This document shows positions 34,263-47,605 of a stretch of 64,000 bases of DNA, piece by piece. Source of the DNA: Amanita rubescens (lineage: Eukaryota > Basidiomycota > Agaricomycetes > Agaricales > Amanitaceae). The position numbers and the translations under genes were made by a program. Within the stretch, counting starts at the first letter, position 1, and each line of letters starts with the position of its first letter. The notes below the pieces were generated by a model, which did no database searches, was not told the DNA's origin, and saw only the letters and a program-made list of their open reading frames with translations. The stretch spans positions 1 through 64,000 of the forward strand of contig WION01000057.1 of the NCBI GenBank assembly GCA_015039365.1, given 5' to 3'.

Positions 34263-34559
34263 TCACAAGCGTGGTGGACCGTGCGTGGCTACACACCTTC
34301 GAACAGAAAGTCGTTCCGTTGCCTTAATTTCGGATATAATCTTCCGGTGTGCATGTATCTCAAAGTAGCGCTCTTTCCAGTTAATTGCGCCCACAGTTGG
34401 TGACTCGCCAGGAGGTGGGTTAGCGTCTTTGAGGATAGTGACCAGTTTACGGCCCCAGAAGCCAAAGGTGGTTGTAATGGTATAAATAATTGAATTATCG
34501 TGCGCAGCACAGATATGAGTATTTAGGACATTAGTCCCGTTGTCGAAGAAAGCCTCCAT
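34263..34559 (-). CDS. DUF6593-like protein, short or 3'-truncated
   Basis: The start MEAFFDNGTNVLNTHIC leads into beta strands with YTITTTFGFWGRKLVTIL, then GAINWKERYFEIHAHRK and ISEIK. This pattern (strand, GRK, TI, INW, FEI) is that of the Agaricomycete-expanded DUF6593 family of unknown function. The usual C-terminal strands are missing, and the frame instead ends in an unrelated Arg-rich tail, so the last exon may be missing from the model or from the gene. It is head to head with the membrane protein at 34674, 114 bp apart. Confidence 0.55.
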   Translation of the reverse strand: MEAFFDNGTNVLNTHICAAHDNSIIYTITTTFGFWGRKLVTILKDANPPPGESPTVGAINWKERYFEIHAHRKIISEIKATERLSVRRCVATHGPPRL

Positions 34560-34673
34560 GAAATCGGCGGCCGGTGACGAAAGCGGTTGTGGGAAACGGC
34601 AATTGTGTGCCTTTCCTACAAACGTTCAATCTCCTGAGAAATATGTCACTGTCAGTCTTTCAACTTGCCCTAC

Positions 34674-36022
34674 ATGAACGATATCTTTATTGACGACTCA
34701 GATCCCAACATTGTATATTCTTCTGCCTGGCTCACTGGTTTAGGCACATACGAATTCAATAAAACAGCACATAGAACGGTGACCGCTGGATCCAGCGTGA
34801 TTTACACGTTCAAAGGTTGGTTTCATGTTCCGAAGGATGATGTATACATCTAATTTAGTTGCAGGTGCCTCCATCTCTGCGTACGGGACGATTGGCGTTC
34901 TTCCCACCAATGTTACTAATCCGCCTAATGGCACTTGGAGTATAGACGGCTCATCGCCCACTTCCTTCCAAGTAGAAGTCACAAACACGAATTTGTACAG
35001 ACAACTATATTTCCAGACACCGAATATCCCAGATGATGGCGACCATACAGTTACATTGACATTCAACACCGAGAGCAATGTAATCGTCTGGTTTGACTAC
35101 TTCATGATCACGCCTTCCTCCCAACTGTCCTATAACGGCGATGTGTTGGTCAAAGTAGACGATACAGACCCCACCGTCCAGTACACAGGGAGCTGGAGTG
35201 AAGAAGGGACGTCGTTCGATTTCAATAATACGGCTCATGTCGCCAACTCGCCTACTTCGAAAGTTAACTTTTCATTCTATGGTAAGCACCTATGTTTGCG
35301 TTGTCCTTGTCACTACATCGCCATTTCCAGGCACCGCAATCTCGGTTTTCGGCGTGCTACCAAACCTAACGGATAGCCCAAATCAGCCTTCAGCCACATT
35401 CACTCTTGATAACGGAACGCCCATTGTCTTCAACACAGTCCCGCCAGATCAGTCACTCGCTATTCACCAAGTCCCCATCTTTCAATCGTTCAATCTTACT
35501 CTCGACAACCACCAGCTTCAAATCGAGGCGCATGATAATAACGCTACGCTACGGCTTGACTTTTTCATGTATGAACAGCCAGCCAACACAACATCGACTA
35601 CCGGACCCAGTCACTCAAGCCACAGTGTCAAATCCGGCGCTATCGCGGGTGGTGTCGTTGGAGGGATCGTTGTTGTTCTATTCGGAATTGCCTTATTGAT
35701 CTGGCTATGGCGCAGGAGGGAACAAGCGAACCTACGACGACTGGGCAATTTTTCGCCGTTTGTAGCGGCTGATCCAGCGTTTGCTAGGTCTGGGAGCCCC
35801 AGCTTATCAAGAACCAGTGGCTTTCTTCAGTCGGCGTTATCTAGTGCCCCGGCTACTAGGCCAACTACAAGTCACGAGTACCAGCCAATCAGGAAAGAAC
35901 CAGTACGATCGTTCCCACCCCCCCCTCAGTTTTTAACCACTGACGCGAGGCCACAGCCCGATGTTGCTCATGCGCAGGCGGACAATGACGTCCGTCCTCC
36001 TCCGTATCATGAAGGCTCGTAA
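34674..36022 (+). CDS. Single-pass membrane protein with two jelly-roll-like ectodomains
   Basis: Three exons (34674-34815, 34865-35281, 35331-36022) join in phase to 416 residues. There are two related beta-rich repeats: repeat 1 begins IFIDDSDPNIVYSSAW and contains ASISAYGTIGVLP; repeat 2 begins VKVDDTDPTVQYTGSW and contains TAISVFGVLPN. N-glycosylation sites are frequent. A Ser/Thr stalk leads to the membrane segment GAIAGGVVGGIVVVLFGIAL with WRRRE after it, and then a Pro-rich cytoplasmic tail ending PPPYHEGS. This is a very common uncharacterised Agaricomycete cell-surface family. There is no cleavable signal peptide, as in many members. The ligand is unknown. Confidence 0.75.
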
Positions 36023-36469
36023 TAGTGGGGTTCGCGCTGGTCATTCATCTTACGACGCATACTGACGTGTATTTCTGTAATTTTTACATTGACAAGATAC
36101 TTTATGTACCTCTAAAAGTACTGTAATGTATTCACTGTTTTGCTACTTCAACAAAGAGATTGGGGATACAAAGTAACAGAAACAAGGGTACTGATCGCAG
36201 ACTGGTGCTGCGGATCCTTGCTCGTTGTTGGTATGAAGCTGGCTTGTCCAAACCAGAGGTAGAGTGATATGTAGATGATCATGGGATAAGGAGCGTCCAA
36301 TGTAAAGTAGGTGTCGCGGAGAGTTATTGAGGTTGGAGAAGCCAAGCTTCTAGTGCCGCCCTACTTTCTGGTCTATCTCCAGCCAGTGGACAGCAGTAAG
36401 CAAGAATCCCAACTAATAGGATTTTTTTTTTCAAGAAATGAACAGAGATCACACCATTAACATCAACTC

Positions 36470-39260
36470 CTATCCGTCCATAGTAAATAGCTCGTCATCG
36501 TCAGTTGGCCTTGATGGCTCTCCATACGCAAGCGGATATCGCCCCGCACTTGAGCTTCCCCTTGACAATCCAGGTGGACTTGGGTTATTGCCACCCACGA
36601 TGGACCCTCCTACTCTGGCGACAGTAGAGTAGGACATGCGCGACAAGCTTGTGTCTCCGTTATGGTTGAGCATGCTTGTTTGGCCTACTGCTCCTGTCGC
36701 AAAGGGTATATAGTTTCCACCAATCATATTAGGAGCTGGGGATGCGGGGCCTTTCCATTCTCCATAGGGTCCGCTGGTAGGAACGCCGCCATCAACATCA
36801 GTGTTTACGCTGGTGCCAGGAGATGTAAGACTAGGAAGTGGAGGGAGTGCATGAATCCTAGATAAGCCTGCCGCAAGACCCTGAGGTAGACTTTGGCCGG
36901 GTGCGTGCGCCTGCAAAGCACGGGCACCTGGTGATGAAAGGTATTGATTGTTGGCGAGTGGATCGTCTACCCCGGTCCCGAATGCGCCCGGGCCCCTGTT
37001 CGTGGCGCTGTGGTGTTGATGTTGAGGTTGCGTCAAATCAAATGGCGAGGGTGTTGTACGATAAGTGTGAACGGTGCCTCCATGTGTGTGAACCCCGACA
37101 TTGCCAGGGATCGGAGTGTTGTTACTAGCGCCAACGCCGGAAAAAAGTGGTCCGCTTGGGGTTCTTACACCTCTTGTCAAATTTGCCACACCTGGACCGT
37201 TTCTGTTGCCCGCGGCCGCTACTGACCCTGTGCTGAGAAGGCCGACCTGATTTTGCTGCTTGGCTTTCAGATAGTGATGATGGAAGCTAGGTAGGAAGGC
37301 TGCACTCGCGTTGCTTGGGCTCAGCCCGACGTTCATGTGCGTGCCAATGCTGGAGGAGGATCCCATACTCATGCTCAAGCCCATGTCGTCTGTTAAAAGA
37401 TTACTGCCGCCGTTCAAGACAGGTTTGTTGGTAAACGTCGGCAAAGCAGTGATTTCGTTGCGATCTGAGGCCACGGCTACCCCCTTCTGGGAGTTAGCAC
37501 CTGTATCAGACCATATGGACTTTAGATCGCCCAGCAACGACGGTGCGGGGACGGAACGCGAATAGCGATGGCCGAGTTGAGCACCTGGTGAGGATGAATC
37601 TCCGGCAACGGGAGGCCTCGTTGCTGGCATGGGGACGCCTGGCACTTGCGGTTGTACTTGGGGCTTTTGCTGACCGCTTCGAGACATCCTCCGTCTCCTC
37701 TCTTCGGGCGTCAATAAATCCGACAATGAGCTTGGTATGAATTCTTCCAAGTCTTCGTCAACCACAGCCTGTTCTGCTGCTGCATTAATTCGCCCCATTC
37801 GACTTGTTTTTGATATTCCAACGGCATAATCGTCGAAGCCATCTCCGTTTCCACCGAGCAAAGCCATGCCCGTGCCCAAGCTTGCGGCCATACCTCCCAT
37901 ATTGAATGCACTCGGCCCACTATTGTCTCTGCCTGACACACCGCTCATGAAACCAAGGTTGGCACCAGTATCTCCACGTGTGCTCAACGAGCTGGATAAA
38001 AAGACCGACTGCGCTCCGGGTGCAGAGAAGGGGGACGATGGTAAGAAAGGCTGAGGACCTGCGTTGCTCACGGAGGGTGGAGATAGCGAGAGCTCTGCTA
38101 AGGATGCCTTTAGCAATAACACATGCGATCAGAACTATATATATACCATGATTAATGTTGGGATGGAGGAAGTTAGCGCCACTGTTGGAGCGAGGTGATG
38201 TTCCTGGTGATATCGTGCCTGGAACTTTACGGGAGGCAAGCAAGCCATTTGTTCGCGTGGCAGAAGGAGGTGACCCTATCGGGCCGAAGTTTGTCATTGC
38301 AGGAGGGGCAGAGGGTCGAGGTGCAGAAGTTGGGAGATGGACTGGCGACGGTGGCTGAGATTCGCGTCTCGGCTGACCCACATCAGCCACACGAGCGAGG
38401 TCACTTGTACCGGCATCTGATGGGGGATTTCCGTACTCCTGTTCTTCTTTTGTCTCATGGTCCGTTTTGCCCTGTCCCTGTGGCGCAGGCAAGTCTACGC
38501 CTTCCATTTCGTCTATGGCGGCAAACGAAGCGAAATCAGTATCTTTGAGCGAAGGGGCAGGGGCGGATGGTGATATAGGTGCTTTCAATGGCATATTGAT
38601 AGGGGGTCGCGTCGACGGGGTAGAAGCCGAGGAAGACGAAAGAATTCGGGTAGGAGCGGTTGAACCGCCCGTAAGGAGGGCATTTCGTCCTGATCCGCCG
38701 TGAGCCGCGGAACCATTGCCGTGGGGGCCGGTGTGTCCAGCGACAGAGGTGCTTAGGTGTCCATCCCGCTTGCGCGCAACAGTACCCCTAGCAGTAGCAT
38801 CTTTTGAGCCATCCTTTGGACCTAATATGCCCTTCTCCGCGGCGGTGGCGGCGGCGGCGGCGGCCTGAGCAGCTTTCTTGTTTTTCCTATCCATTGCCAT
38901 GCTTTGACCGGGTAGAATGTGTGCAAGTGCGCACTTGTGCCCAAACTTGCAATTACCCTTGACGAACCACGCGCATGCTTCTTTTTGACCAGGCTCTGGG
39001 ACGACATGGGAGAAGGGGCAAGAGGAGCCGGCCGTGCAAGCACCGACTTTGAAAAATTTGCAGGGGACATGGGAGAGATCTTTTGCTATGAGTAAAGTGT
39101 GAGGCGAGATGTAGAAAGAAAGAAGTAAAAGCGCACTTTTTTGGGCTGAGGAAGGTTTTTGCTTTGACAGGGCACGGTCAGCACGGTCCGGTTCGTAATC
39201 TCTTTCCTTGTCTCTGTCTCTGTCTCTCTCGGCGTCGAGATGAGAGTCCTGAGAAGGCAT
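36470..39260 (-). CDS. CCCH zinc-finger RNA-binding protein (Lee1/Cps3-like)
   Basis: Three exons (39260-39137, 39085-38147, 38097-36470) join in phase to 896 residues. After a charged N-terminus (DRDRDKERDYEPDR) come two CCCH fingers, CKFFKVGACTAGSSCPFSH and CAWFVKGNCKFGHKCALAH, about residues 48-95. An Ala-rich helix (KKAAQAAAAAATAAEK) and about 750 residues of low-complexity Ser/Gly/Pro-rich sequence follow, ending DDDELFTMDG. The paired fingers near the N-terminus with a long disordered tail resemble yeast Lee1 and fission yeast Cps3. The role is probably mRNA binding; targets are unknown. The second intron uses the acceptor at 38098 to restore the frame. Confidence 0.85.
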
Positions 39261-39351
39261 TATGTGCGATGAGATGAGAGCAAGAGCAAATGGCGAGAGG
39301 CTGCCCAAGAAAACCGTCTCTGCCTGTTCCGCCGGGCACGTGACCTCAGTC
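39261..39351. promoter_or_regulatory. Compact bidirectional promoter, 91 bp
   Basis: Only 91 bp separate the start codons of the minus-strand CCCH gene and the plus-strand ribokinase. Each gene's 5' UTR therefore probably overlaps the other's promoter. A CACGTG E-box lies near 39338. Confidence 0.6.
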
Positions 39352-40601
39352 ATGACTTCTCGCTGCGTCGTCCGCGGTTCGATAAGCAAAGTGTTTGGAT
39401 CTTATCATCATCATCGTGTTACTGATTCAATGTGTGATTTTAGATATTGACGAAGCATTTTATGGTCTGCTCCATTTTTAATTTTATATACTTAACTTAA
39501 CTTCTACAGTCCAATCCATCTCACGTCCAGGTGAGACTGTATCGTCCCGCGATTATAAAAGGCGCATAGGTGGAAAAGGTGCAAATCAAGCAGTCGCTAT
39601 TGCACGAGCGGGAGGTGCAGTCGATTTTTATGGTACCATAGGAAAGGATGGAGAATGGCTCAAAGCCGAGTTGAAAAATCATGGTATGAACATCGACGGC
39701 ATCATCATCTCAGAGGTGGGTATACATTTTCCGTGATCAACGAAATGACTTGGAACTTCTGACGTAGGAGTCTACTGGACGCGCTTTGATACAAGTAGCC
39801 GATAATGGCGAGAATTGCATCGGTAAGTATACCTTTTGGCTCAATCTAATCTTGCTGACCATAAGTATCAGTCTTGTTTCCCGGTGCAAATCATAGCCAA
39901 CGTCATGAGGAACGGTTTGATGATGTGTCTGACGATCACCACTTTCCCGATGCCACACATTTATTGCTTCAAAATGAAATACATCCAAAATCCACCCGTT
40001 ACGCTGTGGAGCATGCACGGGGCGCAACCACCATTCTCAATCCATCCCCTCTTCCATCCCACTCTCAATTGAGCACATTTCCCTGGATCCTTGTCAATTG
40101 GCTCATTGTGAATGAAGGAGAAGCGGAAGATCTCTTTCGAGCCGCTGCTGATCAAGAGATTGAGAGTTGGTCGAGCACAGAAGAAATGTTGCGAATGATG
40201 TCTGCAGTGCCGTGTTTCAGAAAAACAAACATCGTATGCACTCTTGGCGCTCGCGGTGTCATGGCCATCCTACCTGATACCGATGAACCTTTTGTCACAT
40301 ACGTTCCCGCTGTGAAGCTGGAGACTGGCGTGAACGACACTACAGGAGCTGGTGATTGTTTTACAGGTTACTTTGTAAGAGGATTGATGAGGTTTGGACC
40401 CAATTCAAAGTTCAGAAGTGGGATAACGGAGAAGGACATTGAAGATATAATCAAATTTGCAGCGCAGGTCAGTCTCATATAGCATCTTTTGAACGTGAAT
40501 TCTTTCTTATCGTCAAACAGGCTGCGGGGATTTCTGTCGAGAGACCGGGGGCGATGGATAGTATACCTTTTTTTTATGAAGTTGAGAAGGGAGCTAGTTA
40601 G
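39352..40601 (+). CDS. Ribokinase (PfkB family)
   Basis: Cytosolic enzyme: D-ribose + ATP to ribose 5-phosphate. Six exons, 39352-39385, 39444-39464 (only 21 nt), 39510-39715, 39768-39822, 39872-40467 and 40521-40601, join in phase to 330 residues. The N-terminus reads RCVVRGSIN then IDEAFY, followed by RRIGGKGANQAVAIARAGG (PfkB signature 1), ALIQVADNGENCIV, FPGANH and the catalytic, anion-hole motif NDTTGAGDCFTGYF. The first intron has a GC donor (ATAA|GCAAAGT), a rare but accepted GC-AG intron; using it gives the expected GSINID motif. The gene ends 148 bp before the MAP kinase start. Confidence 0.9.
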
Positions 40602-40748
40602 GGCCACATATGGCTAGCACGTCGATAGCGGCGTCCTTACACCGCGATAATCAGCACGGAGATTGCCGATTGGTTGATGGCCAAGAGCTTCCAGATCCAG
40701 CTAACATATGCCAGTGCTTAATATCGTCTAACATTTTATCCTTGAGCC

Positions 40749-42251
<1,503 letters not shown>

Positions 42252-42336
42252 ATATTGAATACTTTACGTAGGATATTATTGTAATGTTAGATTATGCAAA
42301 CACGGACAAATCACTTTACTGACTTTAAGCGTTCAC

Positions 42337-44589
42337 ATGCCCCCGCTTGGGAGTCGTTTCGTGACGAGATTCACTGCTCGACACGCGGGTTCCATCTTCA
42401 TTGCCATCGTCATCTTTGTCTTTATTCGTGCTGGTTTTTTTGCAGGTCACAATAATCCCGACTCAATTCTGTATCATGTTCTCAAACACTCTTCTAATGG
42501 GCCTGGGTGGCTTTCAAAGCCCATCGTTCCTTCGGACAACCAGCACGCCGTGATACAACATCCCATTCCTAAACTCATGGAAGATGCAGAAGCAGAGTTC
42601 AAGAAGAAACTCAGTTCACAGAGTAAAACGCTAAAGGCGGCCGTTGCAGAGTACAAACGAAGATACAAGAGGAACCCTCCTAAGGGCTTTGATGAATGGT
42701 TCAAATTTGCACATCAAAACGACGTGAAAATGATTGATGAGTATGATGGTCTCATGCAAGATTTAGAGCCATTCTGGGAGCTTCCTGGCGAAGAAATAAG
42801 AAGAAGGAGTAGACAGGTGTGTTCGTACCATTGGCGCCTACATACAAATTTCTAACTAGTTATCAGGTTGCTCAGCTTTCTTCCATCGACTTGGTACGCA
42901 TTGAAGGTGGCAACGCATCGGCAGTCAAAGTACGCCAGGACGACATGTTTGATGACGAAGAAGCGAACGCTCGAGCACATGGCTTCCGACGCATGATAGA
43001 ACGCGTTGCTCCAAAGGTTGTAACTATGACTCGTATCCTTTACCTTGTCAGCTCATCTGTCTAGCATCCTAGCTACCTGACATGGAGTTTCCTATCAACG
43101 CGAAGGCTGAAGGCCGTGTTCTCATTCCTTGGGAACACCGAATATACTCCAATTTGACAATCCAAAATTCCTCTAGTTGGTATTCTAAACATTGGCGTGT
43201 CTCTTCGCTTATTTCTCCGTAGGTGGGATTGAATCTGTGCTGGGTGGCCCCTTCAAGCCAGACTGGGGAAACGATGGCAACGTATGGGAAGCATGGCGCC
43301 GTACGTGCGGTTTGCAAAGCCCGGCCCGCCGATTATATTCGTCTTTGCGTAATCCATTTGGCATGGAAGCTAACCATCACCTTGTTGCTCCCGAACAAGG
43401 ACCGGGAGGTGACTTCAGATTTGTCAAAGGGACGTCTGCAGTAGTTGATTTCTGCAGCTATCCTCACGCGCACTATACGCAAGGCCACTTTTTCTCGGAC
43501 TGGAGAACCATACCTGCTTTATACCCTGTCTTTAGTCCCGCCAAGGCCAAAGGTTTCTCGGACATCCGTATCCCCAGCCATTATTATTGGGGAAGTACAC
43601 CATCATATACTTATGGTTGGGATCCAGTAAATCTCGAGCTCAAAGATGTCGATCCAATGGAGGTTCCGTGGGAGAAGAAAATCGATAAGATATTCTGGAG
43701 AGGCGCGACAACAGGAGGGGGCACCCATCCACCTGGATTCACGCCACGCTATCAGCGACATCGGTCAGTGAAGTTGCATTGGCCAGCGATGGTGCATTGA
43801 AAACTTTTTCTCAAGGTTTCTTCGTATGGCTTCCGATACATCTGACACGAATCGTTCCATTACATATGCGGATCCTTCATCCAGTTCAACGAATTTTGTA
43901 ACGACACAAGTTCCCGTCGCGGAATTAAACGAAGAGATTATGGATGCTGCCTTCACCAAAGCAATGGCGCCAGAATCTTATCCCGGGGGGATGGAAGCCC
44001 TACAGGCTGCCCACAGATTCGGGGATGCTGTTCCGCTGGGACGACATTGGTCTTACCGGTATCTGATTGATCTAGATGGCATGAGTTATAGTGGAAGATT
44101 TATGGCCTTCCTGGCCAGCGATAGCGCGCCGATCAAGTCAACAGTATACGAGGAATTCTTTTCTGACTGGATACAACCATGGTTAGTGATGTTCTAATAA
44201 ATTATTGTCCATCTTACGTGCAAACAATTTAGGGTGCATTATATACCGTTGTCAATGTCGTACAAGGAAATATACAACCTCTACGCCTATTTCACTGGGC
44301 CAACGAAAGCAACTTTAGTAGCTGCAAATTCCACACTGGCTAATGTGCCACTTGGAAACAGGCGTTCTGTAGAAGGTGATAAACGATTGAGAAGGATCGC
44401 GCGTGCGGGGAAACAGTGGAAGAAAACAATAGGAAGGAAAGTTGATATGGAAGGTTAGCATGGTATATTACTCGTCAAGGATCTATCTCATCTGAACCAT
44501 ATCTAGTTTACGTTTACAGACTCTGCCTGGAGTGGGCAAGATTGTGGGCGGATGATAGGGATGCCATGACATTTACACCGTGGATGTGA
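42337..44589 (+). CDS. CAP10-family glycosyltransferase, type II membrane protein
   Basis: Golgi glycosyltransferase related to Cryptococcus Cap10 and beta-1,2-xylosyltransferases. Seven exons (42337-42816, 42867-43016, 43073-43175, 43223-43763, 43816-44181, 44233-44453, 44507-44589) join in phase to 647 residues. A short cytoplasmic tail precedes a membrane anchor (SIFIAIVIFVFIRAGFF). A stem with coiled-coil tendency (AEAEFKKKLSSQSK) follows, then the catalytic domain with DIRIPSHYYWG, KIFWRGATTGGG, RHWSYRYLIDLDGMSYSGRF and YEEFFSDWIQPWVHYIPL. The order of WRG, LDG and the FxxWxxPWxHY-like region is that of the CAP10 domain. Acceptor sugar and substrate cannot be read from the sequence. Intact; only 85 bp downstream of the MAP kinase stop. 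Confidence 0.9.
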
Positions 44590-44778
44590 ACGTTGGACTG
44601 TTGGCTGTACTATTCGCTTTCCCTTCACGACTATGCATTTCGTGTCTTTAATTTTACCCCGAGCAGTGATATATTACAAAGCGTCCTAGTTTGGCCATCC
44701 CTGAAAACACGTTACTGATGCATGGCTTATCGATAAAGCTTAAAAGTACTGCTAGACGCTAACGTCTAAGCAGCCGAC

Positions 44779-46369
44779 ATGACCTATCCCTTGAACAATG
44801 CAGGCATATTGACCCCGCTGAGCCGAATGGCTTCTCCCACACTATCAGCTGGTATTCCAGCTCCTGACTACTCTACATCGCCCAGCGCCGGATCGTTCGG
44901 GTTCAGACGAACTGCAAGCGTGAGCGACTTCCAGGTCGAGAAATCCAGGCACAAGAGGTCGAACTCTCAGGAGCGAGCTGGTTATGACGAAGAAGCCGTG
45001 TACCGAGAAAGTATTGCAAGGTTGCTCATTGCAAAGGCTGTACCATTCAGCATTAGCGGAAGAATGCCTGTGGACGCAAACGAGTTGATACTATTCTTCC
45101 GTACTAAAGTAAGTCACTACCAATAATAGTACCATCCCTCATCGTTTGGTTGCTACTTCATTATTCTTACCTGCTGTTGACAGAGTGGAATTACGCATGC
45201 TTTAGATTTTCCGATTGATTTGGATTACGCGGCGCCGCCTGCGCTGGAGGCTTTGATCGGGGCCTGCAGACCACATCAGACGAGCGACTCGAATGATTAC
45301 GTCGATAGAGAATCATTGTTTTATCCAACAAACCTGCCATTGACCGTGTCCCTTGAACTTGCTAATTACCCGATCTTGGATGCCATACGCGCTGGGTTTT
45401 TTCCGAGCCTCGAGCCGGATAAATACCTGATAGCCACGAGAGACAAGCTAGAAGTGTTGGTTAACGGGGGTAGAATGGGTGTCCAACCTAGGATGTTGAG
45501 GAGTGATGGAAGAGTGGCCACCATTGTCGTGACCCTACCCGTGCGGTTTCGCGGTGGTGCGCTGGTAATTCAGAGCGAAGACGGTAGGGTCGAAAAGTAC
45601 CATGGGAGAGGCGGAAAACCCGGAGACATCGAGTGGGTCGCGTTCTTGAATGAATGCGAATACGAAATGGAGACGGTCACGAAAGGATGCAGGATGACTG
45701 TATCGTACGGCGTGCATATCAAACCACATGGCTCTGCAAGTTTAATGGAACCGAGCGACAACTTTTTGGACCTCATCTCTCCCATTTTAAATCTGTCGAG
45801 AGGAAGGAAGATTGCGTTTTATCTCAATAATGATTACGGAATCAATCCATCTGAAGTTCTCGCAGATTCGCTGGTTCCCAAGGTATGCACGTCCTCCGAT
45901 TCGGAGTCGGTTATACCAAATTTGTTCGTCTGATCATGTTATGTATCAGCTCAAAGGTGGTGATGCTCTGCTATACCACTCACTCAAGCTATACAAGCTG
46001 AGCCCGGAACTCCAATACACAGCAGGTGGTTATATCTGGCCCGTAGATCGCATTGTTGACCTGTTAGGTGACGTTGAACATTCGAGGCCAGCATTTCCAG
46101 GTAGCACGTCATTCTTCGTGGCACACAGGCCTTCGGACCAGGTGCCTATGAGAGGTACTTTCAGTGTTTATTCGGATGCAGATGACGAGGAGATGGCAAC
46201 CCTGAGAGCTCGTGTCGAGACTAGCGGCGCAGTTCCCCTATCGGAGGCTGAGGTGACGATCCTGAGCGAGCCTGCACCAGTAGCAGGAAGGGAGCGTGTG
46301 TACTTCGTTTCTCAGGCAGACCTCGAGAAGCTGGTGGTCAACGTCTTGATTGTTATCTTCGTTCCCTGA
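44779..46369 (+). CDS. 2-oxoglutarate/Fe(II) dioxygenase-like protein, probably non-catalytic
   Basis: Three exons (44779-45108, 45184-45882, 45950-46369) join in phase to 482 residues. A disordered Ser-rich N-terminus (to about residue 75) precedes a folded domain. The stretch KLEVLVNGG, VATIVVTLPVRFRGGALVIQ, IEWVAFLNECEYEMETVTKG and RMTVSYGVHI aligns by eye with fungal prolyl-4-hydroxylase-like 2OG proteins, in which HxDTPR, GTLVVTLP, GGAL, WAAFYSDxEHEV and VTKGHRVT occur. Here the HxD site reads QPRM and the second His reads Tyr (EYE), so the metal ligands appear lost. The C-terminal part (ALLYHSLKLYKLSPELQYTAGG and on) is unassigned. The function is probably binding or regulatory; inference. 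Confidence 0.55.
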
Positions 46370-46935
46370 TTGTTGATTTTTATATCAGTTGCTATTGTCT
46401 TGTTTGTACTTTGATGGATACCTTTGAACCACCATGTCAGTAAGAACTTCCAGAGTGGATGCATCAGCTGGCAACAGGGGAAAATTCTGACAACATCTGA
46501 TTGTCTGCACTCAGACAACCAGCTGTATTATTGTATCTGTTGACAAGGTCATTAGGCAGTGATTAAGATAGTAAGCCATGCATATAATTATTGTGTCCTG
46601 TGATCTGAAATACAGGTAAGAATACAAATAGATCAATTGACTGGGAAGGCCATAAGAGGGTCAGACAGTTGGATCATTTTAGTGAGTTATACATTTAAAT
46701 GAATTGATTGCAAGACACCCAGGTCATCAGACACCCACTATCATTTATAATTATTAATACCAGATGGTGAGACAATAAGACAATAAGGCAGTCATGTTAT
46801 GTCCAATAAAAAGGCCACCAAACAAAATGTTGGCCAGACCACCAAGCAGTTGGATAGTCCAACCATCAAGAAGTCAGAACACCAAATGATCAGATGACCA
46901 GATGGCTACACCAGTTGGGCTATCTGACAGTAAAA
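46370..46935. other. Intergenic region, no gene
   Basis: AT-rich, simple sequence with scattered CCAGATG/GACCA words. No ORF of note, and no element ends seen before the solo LTR. Confidence 0.4.
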
Positions 46936-46940
46936 CAACC

Positions 46941-47379
46941 TGTTACGTTTGTTCGTCCACTGATAAGTCAAGCCTATCAGGTACCGTAGGTTCCTCAAGG
47001 GAGTTCCGGCACTTAAGAATGTTCAAAGAATAAGAGTGTTATCGGATAAGTCCTCAAGGGAGCTTAGACGATAATGAGACAGATTTTGACTGTTAAAACT
47101 AGACTGAGGTCTAGTCGTATATTTGCGTAGTTTATATAGTACAAAGTATATATGCAAATATAGTAAGTAGGAATGCATGTGATAACGAAACGGTTGCATG
47201 TGATAATGAAATGGTTTACATGTGATAATCGACATGCATGTGATAAAATGGAATAGCATATGATAAACGATGAATGTTCCAGAAGGAACGCATATGCAAA
47301 CAGAGGTGATGACATAGGAGGAATAGGAGGAACGATGATAAGATAAGAAAAAGATAGGCCATGATGTACGTTTGTAACA
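46941..47379 (-). mobile_element. Solo LTR, 439 bp, with 5-bp target site duplication
   Basis: The ends are TGTTACGTTTGT on the left and ACGTTTGTAACA on the right, i.e. TG...CA with perfect inverted termini. The flanks are CAACC immediately left (46936-46940) and CAACC immediately right (47380-47384), a textbook 5-bp duplication. Inside, at about 47170-47300, the word ATGTGATAA is repeated four to five times at irregular spacing. The orientation (minus) is inferred from similarity of the TGTTACAAAC end to the copia-type LTR at 51753-52271. No internal region remains, so it arose by LTR-LTR recombination. Confidence 0.88.
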
Positions 47380-47438
47380 CAACCAGATCTTTAAATAACT
47401 AAATTGTGAGACTGTTGGGCAAAGTTCAGAGATTCTAC

Positions 47439-47605
47439 TGTTACAAACACAGTACAGACTCCTACATTATGATTACATGACACGTTGGACATGCTTACTT
47501 TTTCGTATGTATATGCCTACCCCTTGCCCAATCCCCATTATGTTCACCACATACGGACTACCTCGTTCCCTTATCAATCCCCATTCCATTTACCCTGTGC
47601 CTAGG
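47439..47605 (+). mobile_element. Truncated LTR fragment, inverted relative to the one at 52.27 kb
   Basis: From TGTTACAAACACAG onward about 165 bp match, at roughly 90 percent by eye, the reverse complement of 52271 down to about 52110. Similarity stops near TTTACCCTGTGCC. It is the 5' third of the LTR at 51753-52271, in the opposite orientation. Confidence 0.8.

Noticed and set aside
36662..38703. Several plus-strand ORFs of 60-117 codons
   Set aside because: They are shadows of the GC-rich, low-complexity CCCH zinc-finger gene on the minus strand, which is spliced and open throughout.
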